NCBI GenBank assembly: GCA_934394665.1
Contig: CAKRRS010000085.1
Location: 1-11,896, forward strand
DNA: 11,896 bases
Reading direction: 5' to 3'
Source of the DNA: an uncultured Acetatifactor sp.
GTDB lineage: Bacteria; Bacillota; Clostridia; Lachnospirales; Lachnospiraceae
The position numbers and the translations under genes were made by a program. The notes beneath the pieces are model-generated. The model did not search any database and had not been told where the DNA came from. It saw nothing but the letters and a program-made list of their open reading frames with translations. Below are positions 8,036 to 11,896 of this stretch, piece by piece. Positions within the stretch are counted from its first letter, which is position 1; each line of letters opens with the position of its first letter.

Positions 8036-8527
8036 TCAGGCATCCTGTCTGATAATGTCCGCAAACTCCGCCTTTGCGGCCCTTGCCAGATCATCCGGCC
8101 GTAACTGAATCTGGAAGCCGATTTTGCCGCCGCTGACATAGATCTGTTCCTGTGTCTTCGCACTTTCGTCAATTCTGGTCACATACTGCTTCTTCATGCC
8201 GATGGCAGTGCATCCACCGCGGATATAGCCTGTGATGGCATTGATGTCCTTTACGTGGATCATTTCCACGCTTTTCTCTCCTACGGATTTCGCAGCCTTT
8301 TTCAGATCCAGTTCTGCTGCGATCGGAATTACAAATACAAAATAGTTCTTACTATTTCCTACTGTAACCAGCGTCTTATAGACCTGTTCATACGGCAGGG
8401 ACAGTTTATCTGCAATCTGCAGTCCGTCCACAAACTCTTCACATTCATAAGTATGATGTGTATAAGGAATCTTCAGGGATTCCAGAATACGCATCGCGTT
8501 TGTTTTCACTTCTTTTTGCTTTGCCAT
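8036..8527 (-). CDS. ybaK: YbaK/EbsC-type Cys-tRNA(Pro) deacylase
   Basis: A 163-residue cytosolic trans-editing enzyme that hydrolyses Cys wrongly attached to tRNA(Pro) by prolyl-tRNA synthetase. The whole protein is the YbaK domain, near the 159 residues of the E. coli protein. Lys51 in 'QVYKTLV' corresponds to the essential lysine of YbaK. 'GYIRGGCTAIGMKK' (100-113) is the family signature loop, and 'YVSGGKIGFQIQL' (130-142) closes the pocket. Related INS-domain proteins (ProXp types) have other specificities, but the GxxRGGCxxxGMKK loop favours YbaK. The ribosome site before the ATG is weak (GAGAG about 11 bases away). A better one lies farther upstream and serves a short in-frame leader ORF that stops before this start. 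mtnA follows 42 bases downstream. Confidence 0.93.
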   Translation of the reverse strand: MAKQKEVKTNAMRILESLKIPYTHHTYECEEFVDGLQIADKLSLPYEQVYKTLVTVGNSKNYFVFVIPIAAELDLKKAAKSVGEKSVEMIHVKDINAITGYIRGGCTAIGMKKQYVTRIDESAKTQEQIYVSGGKIGFQIQLRPDDLARAAKAEFADIIRQDA

Positions 8528-8545
8528 GATGTTTCATCTCTCATT

Positions 8546-8584
8546 TCATAATTTGCAACCATTCAGAGCCAAAGCAATTTTCAT
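8546..8584 (-). CDS. Possible 12-residue leader peptide upstream of ybaK
   Basis: On the minus strand an ATG at 8584 opens MKIALALNGCKL followed by TGA. TGAGGTGA lies just before it, with the GAGGTG core at 8591-8596 and a six-base spacer. This is a much better ribosome site than the one of ybaK itself. The ORF is in the same frame as ybaK, which begins 18 bases past its stop, with a second in-frame TGA between them. It sits inside the predicted 5' leader. It could be a regulatory leader peptide, a translation-coupling device or the remnant of a longer start. Nothing in the peptide is recognisable; one Cys codon is present. The ORF and ribosome site are seen; the function is inferred. Confidence 0.35.
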   Translation of the reverse strand: MKIALALNGCKL

Positions 8585-8620
8585 GCCTTTCACCTCATTC
8601 TTATGCCTTGGTATCTCTAC

Positions 8621-8649
8621 ATTGTACTATGTTGCGGTATCCAGTGCAA
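8621..8649 (-). promoter_or_regulatory. Promoter candidate for ybaK-mtnA
   Basis: On the minus strand TTGCAC (8644-8649) and TACAAT (8621-8626) are separated by exactly 17 bases. The -10 matches five of six consensus positions and the -35 three of six. It lies downstream of the etfA terminator and about 95 bases before the ybaK ATG, leaving a leader of roughly 85 bases that contains the short ORF at 8546-8584. Confidence 0.5.
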
Positions 8650-8740
8650 GCACACAGTAAGAAACTTGCAATAAATTTACACCTTTCCTCTTTCGCCATT
8701 CAATGAATTGTTCATCTTCGATGCTTGCTTTTACTTATTG

Positions 8741-8789
8741 CAAAAAACTCCATCACGTCCACGGATAGTTCCGGAAACGTGACGGAGTT
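8741..8789 (-). terminator. Strong intrinsic terminator after etfA
   Basis: On the minus strand AACTCCGTCACGT (8777-8789) pairs with ACGTGATGGAGTT (8746-8758) over 13 positions with one G-T pair, across an 18-base loop. The stem runs directly into a run of six T (8742-8747). It begins 29 bases past the etfA stop and should end the bcd-etfB-etfA transcript. Confidence 0.85.
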
Positions 8790-8818
8790 CTTATAGCTCT
8801 GTATCTGACAATCAGAGC

Positions 8819-9880
8819 TTAGTTTGCTGCCTTCTCAGCCTTTGCAGCCTTTAACTGCTCGGTCAGAGCGGGAACGATCTTGTTCAGATCTCCTACGATA
8901 CCATAGTCAGCTACATCGAAGATAGGAGCAGTCTCATCCTTGTTGATTGCAACGATCAGATCAGACTCTTCCATACCTGCTACGTGCTGGATCGCACCGG
9001 AGATACCGATTGCGAAGTAGATCTGGGGACGAACGGTCTTACCGGTCTGTCCTACCTGCAGATCCTTGGGCTTCCAGCCGTTATCTACTACGGCACGGGA
9101 GCAGGATACGGTACCGCCCAGAACCTCTGCCAGCTCCTCCAGGATCTTGAAGTTCTCTGCACTGCCGACACCACGACCGCCGGATACCAGGATCTTGGCA
9201 TCCATGATATCAACGGTATCGGATACAGCCTTAACGACTTCCTTGATGGTTACATATTTGTTGTTCGGAGTAAATCCGGGATTGTACTCTTCGATCACAG
9301 CCTTTGCACCTGCGATAGGAGCAATCTTCTGCATAACGCCGGGACGAACGGTTGCCATCTGAGGTCTGTTGTCGGGGCATGCGATGGTAGCGATGGTATT
9401 ACCGCCAAATGCAGGACGGGTCATCAGCAGCTGATTGTGCTTCTGCTCCTGTCCGGGGATAGCTACCAGAGGGAAATCACCGATTTCCAGTACGGTACAG
9501 TCTGCGGTCAGACCGGTCTGAACTCTTGCGGAAACGGTAGGTCCGAGGTCACGTCCGATTGCGGTAGCGCCTACCAGAACGATCTCAGGCTTATATTTTT
9601 CAATGACAGATGCCAGTGCATGTGCATAAGGCTCGGTTCTGTAGGTCTCCAGTTCAGGATCATCTACAAGGATTACCTTGTCTGCACCATACTCAGCCAG
9701 CTTATCAGCCAGTCCTTTTACATTATAACCGATCAGAACCGCGGTTACCTCGGTTGCAAGCTTCTCAGCCAGCTCTTTACCTTTGCCGAGCAGCTCCAAT
9801 GCGATACCGCTGACCTCATTGTCTACCTGCTGGGCGAACACATATACACCCTTGTATTCTTCAATATTATTGGTTACCAT
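8819..9880 (-). CDS. etfA: Electron transfer flavoprotein alpha subunit
   Basis: This is the large ETF subunit, 353 residues and cytosolic, carrying one FAD and passing electrons to the partner acyl-CoA dehydrogenase. The N-terminal half (to about residue 210) is the nucleotide-fold ETF domain, with 'VLVGATAIGRDLGP' at 101-114. The C-terminal FAD domain is textbook: 'LVSGGRGVGSAENF' (231-244), 'SRAVVDNGW' (261-269), 'QVGQTGKTVRP' (275-285), 'GISGAIQH' (292-299), 'AINKDETAPIF' (311-321) and 'ADYGIVGDL' (324-332). A short Ala/Lys-rich tail ends the protein. AGGAGG sits seven bases before the ATG. The gene begins 15 bases after etfB ends, so the subunits are co-transcribed and probably coupled. 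With Bcd and EtfB it would form a bifurcating complex that oxidises NADH and reduces crotonyl-CoA plus ferredoxin; this is known for clostridial relatives and inferred here. Confidence 0.97.
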   Translation of the reverse strand: MVTNNIEEYKGVYVFAQQVDNEVSGIALELLGKGKELAEKLATEVTAVLIGYNVKGLADKLAEYGADKVILVDDPELETYRTEPYAHALASVIEKYKPEIVLVGATAIGRDLGPTVSARVQTGLTADCTVLEIGDFPLVAIPGQEQKHNQLLMTRPAFGGNTIATIACPDNRPQMATVRPGVMQKIAPIAGAKAVIEEYNPGFTPNNKYVTIKEVVKAVSDTVDIMDAKILVSGGRGVGSAENFKILEELAEVLGGTVSCSRAVVDNGWKPKDLQVGQTGKTVRPQIYFAIGISGAIQHVAGMEESDLIVAINKDETAPIFDVADYGIVGDLNKIVPALTEQLKAAKAEKAAN

Positions 9881-9895
9881 GGTTTGCCTCCTATA

Positions 9896-10681
9896 TTAGA
9901 TGATGTGCTTTTCTTTGAATTTAGCCACAATGTAAGCTGCTCCGTCTTCGGGGGAATCGGGAACGATCTTCTCGCCTGCGCCCTTACGTACTTTATCGGA
10001 TGCTTTTGCGATCTTGGTAGGAGATCCCTTCAGACCAAGGTTGCTGTCATCAACATCTTTCAGATCAGCTCTGCCCCAGGTAGTGATCTCTGCCTTGCAG
10101 GCATCGAAGATTCCGCCGGGAGTCATGTAACGGGGCTTATTCAACTCGGATAATGCAGTGATCAGGCAAGGCATCTTAGCTTCTACTACATGATATCTGT
10201 CATCATACTGTCTCTGAACGATTACCTTGTCTCCCTCTACTTTGATATCCTGTGCATAGGAGATTACGGGGATTCCGAGATGCTCAGCGATCTGAGGACC
10301 AACCTGTGCGGTATCGCCGTCGATAGCCTGACGTCCGGTAATGATCAGATCATAATCGATATTTCTCAGTGCACCTGCGATGGTAGTGGAAGTAGCCCAG
10401 GTATCTGCACCACCCAGTACTCTGTCGGTAACCAGGATGGCATTGTCAGCACCCATAGCCAGAGCCTCACGGAGGGCATCTGCCGCCTTGGGAAGACCCA
10501 TGGTCAATACGGTAACTTCTGCGCCGAACTCATCCTTCAGCTTCAGTGCGGCTTCCAGACCAGCCTTATCATCGGGATTCATGATAGCAAGCATTGCGCC
10601 TCTGTCAAGAGTTCCGTCAGGATTGAATTTAACACCGCCCTTGGTATCGGGCACCTGCTTAATACAAACAACAATCTTCAT
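9896..10681 (-). CDS. etfB: Electron transfer flavoprotein beta subunit
   Basis: A 261-residue cytosolic protein, the small ETF subunit. In bifurcating complexes it holds the second FAD and binds NADH. 'CIKQVPDT' (6-13), 'LTMGLPKAADALREALAMGAD' starting at 59, 'ITGRQAIDGDTAQVGP' (114-129) and the ETF-beta signature region 'VEAKMPCLITALSELNKPRY' (166-185) are all present. GRQAIDGDTAQVGP is the conserved nucleotide-binding loop of this subunit. The length fits the clostridial form. AGGAG lies nine bases upstream of the ATG. The gene sits between the dehydrogenase (42 bases upstream) and etfA (15 bases downstream), the usual clostridial order. I see no truncated motif. Confidence 0.97.
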   Translation of the reverse strand: MKIVVCIKQVPDTKGGVKFNPDGTLDRGAMLAIMNPDDKAGLEAALKLKDEFGAEVTVLTMGLPKAADALREALAMGADNAILVTDRVLGGADTWATSTTIAGALRNIDYDLIITGRQAIDGDTAQVGPQIAEHLGIPVISYAQDIKVEGDKVIVQRQYDDRYHVVEAKMPCLITALSELNKPRYMTPGGIFDACKAEITTWGRADLKDVDDSNLGLKGSPTKIAKASDKVRKGAGEKIVPDSPEDGAAYIVAKFKEKHII

Positions 10682-10723
10682 TGTATTTTCTCCTTACTTT
10701 TCTAATTATTCATTCAACAACGC

Positions 10724-11890
10724 TTACTTCAACAGATCTGCGGAGATAACCATTCTCTGAACTTCGGAAGTACCCTCGTAGATCTCGGTGATCTTGGCAT
10801 CACGCATCATACGCTCTACTTCGTACTCTCTGATGTAACCGTAACCACCGTGCAGCTGGACAGCCTTGGTCGTAACTTCCATAGCAACCTCGGCAGCATA
10901 CAGCTTAGCCATAGCAGCTTCTACAGAATAAGAGATCTTAGGATTGGTCTTGTACTCGTCCTTCTTGCGTGCAGCCTTGTATACCAGCATCTTAGCAGCC
11001 TCAACCTTAGTAGCCATATCAGCCAGCTGGAACTGTGTATTCTGGAATCCGGAAATGGACTTTCCGAACTGTTTTCTCTCCTTGGTGTAAGCAACGGTTC
11101 TCTCCAGAGCGCCCTCTGCGATACCCAGCGCCTGGGAAGCGATACCGATACGTCCGCCGTCCAGAGTATGCATTGCGATCTTGAAGCCTGCGCCCTGCTT
11201 GCCCAGCATATTCTCCTTGGGGATACGGCAGTCGGTGAAGATCAGCTCATAAGTGGAAGAACCCTTGATACCCATCTTCTTTTCCTTGGTACCGAAGGTA
11301 AATCCGGGAGTGCCCTTCTCAACGATAAAGGAAGAGATCTCCTTCATCTTTCTGCCTCTCTTCTCTACGATACCGGTAACTGCGATCACGATATAAACAT
11401 CAGCTTCTTTACCATTGGTGATGAAGCACTTGGATCCGTTGATGACCCACTCATCGCCATCCAGTACAGCCTTGGTCTGCTGCCCCTGGGCGTCGGTACC
11501 TGCACCGGGCTCGGTCAGGCCGAAAGCACCGATCTTGCGGCCGCTTGCCAGGTCGGGAACATATTTCTGCTTCTGCTCTTCGGTACCGAAGGTCATGATA
11601 GGATCGATACACAGAGAGGTATGTGCGGATACGATAACGCCTGTGGTTGCACAGACCTTGGAAAGCTCTTCAACACACATAGCATAGGTCAGGGTATCAC
11701 ATCCCTGTCCGCCGTACTCCTTGGGAACGGGAATTCCCATAAAGCCGTACTTAGCCATCTTCTCTACGGTCTCTCTGGGGAAGGTTTCGGTCTCGTCAAC
11801 TTCCTGTGCAAGAGGTTTTACTTCGTTCTCGGCGAACTCTTTGAACAGCTGTCTCGCCATCTCATGCTCTTTGGATAATGTAAAATCCAT
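10724..11890 (-). CDS. bcd: Acyl-CoA dehydrogenase, probably butyryl-CoA dehydrogenase
   Basis: A 388-residue FAD-containing cytosolic enzyme that reduces crotonyl-CoA to butyryl-CoA in butyrate formation. The N-terminal helical domain runs to about 120. '[12 protein letters not shown]' (123-134) and '[13 protein letters not shown]' (148-160) form the central flavin/substrate sheet. '[13 protein letters not shown]' (271-283) and '[20 protein letters not shown]' (345-364) lie in the C-terminal helical domain. Glu372 in 'YEGTSEVQ' is the catalytic base, placed as in short-chain dehydrogenases. The length matches clostridial Bcd. Short-chain specificity is inferred from the adjacent etfB-etfA and motif similarity; a related acyl-CoA dehydrogenase cannot be excluded. 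The ATG lies six bases inside the right edge, so its ribosome site and any upstream thiolase, crotonase or hydroxybutyryl-CoA dehydrogenase genes are not visible. Confidence 0.93.
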   Translation of the reverse strand: MDFTLSKEHEMARQLFKEFAENEVKPLAQEVDETETFPRETVEKMAKYGFMGIPVPKEYGGQGCDTLTYAMCVEELSKVCATTGVIVSAHTSLCIDPIMTFGTEEQKQKYVPDLASGRKIGAFGLTEPGAGTDAQGQQTKAVLDGDEWVINGSKCFITNGKEADVYIVIAVTGIVEKRGRKMKEISSFIVEKGTPGFTFGTKEKKMGIKGSSTYELIFTDCRIPKENMLGKQGAGFKIAMHTLDGGRIGIASQALGIAEGALERTVAYTKERKQFGKSISGFQNTQFQLADMATKVEAAKMLVYKAARKKDEYKTNPKISYSVEAAMAKLYAAEVAMEVTTKAVQLHGGYGYIREYEVERMMRDAKITEIYEGTSEVQRMVISADLLK

Positions 11891-11896
11891 GATGTT

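Noticed and set aside
8984..10153. Long plus-strand open frame (389 codons) opposite etfA and etfB
   Set aside because: It spans two conserved minus-strand genes and their junction. Its translation has no recognisable motif; the strong codon bias of the etf genes leaves antisense frames open.
10850..11878. Plus-strand open frame of 342 codons opposite bcd
   Set aside because: It is antisense to a textbook acyl-CoA dehydrogenase, with no ribosome site or family match; it is a shadow of codon bias.

Overview
The window looks chromosomal and comes from a butyrate-forming anaerobic Firmicute, most likely a motile or formerly motile member of the Lachnospiraceae/Clostridia. Three things point there: a bcd-etfB-etfA block in the usual clostridial order, strong AGGAGG-type Shine-Dalgarno sites, and genes of clearly Firmicute type. 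This is inferred from gene content and protein motifs; the species cannot be named. All ten convincing protein genes lie on the minus strand, so transcription runs from the right edge to the left.

Right part (8741-11890): acyl-CoA (butyryl-CoA) dehydrogenase, then electron transfer flavoprotein beta and alpha, closely spaced and closed by a strong intrinsic terminator. This is the core of the electron-bifurcating crotonyl-CoA reduction step of butyrate synthesis. Its upstream partners (thiolase, crotonase, hydroxybutyryl-CoA dehydrogenase) would be expected beyond the right edge.

Middle (6893-8650): a promoter candidate, a possible 12-codon leader peptide, a YbaK-type Cys-tRNA(Pro) deacylase, and mtnA (methylthioribose-1-phosphate isomerase) 42 bases downstream, probably one transcript.

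Left-middle (1318-6754): a possible four-gene run. It holds a YkgJ-type cysteine-cluster protein, an overlapping membrane chemoreceptor, a Lon-like AAA+ ATPase with no protease domain and an Asn in place of the Walker B Asp, and nicotinate phosphoribosyltransferase. A good terminator follows the last gene. The first three genes are the least explained part of the window.

Left end (1-1173): an AEC-family permease with its own extended -10 promoter candidate, followed by a long hairpin that looks like a bidirectional terminator. I see no mobile elements, CRISPR arrays, rRNA or tRNA. Most of the window is ordinary housekeeping and metabolic sequence. The points worth following up are the receptor/AAA+ module and the leader ORF upstream of ybaK.
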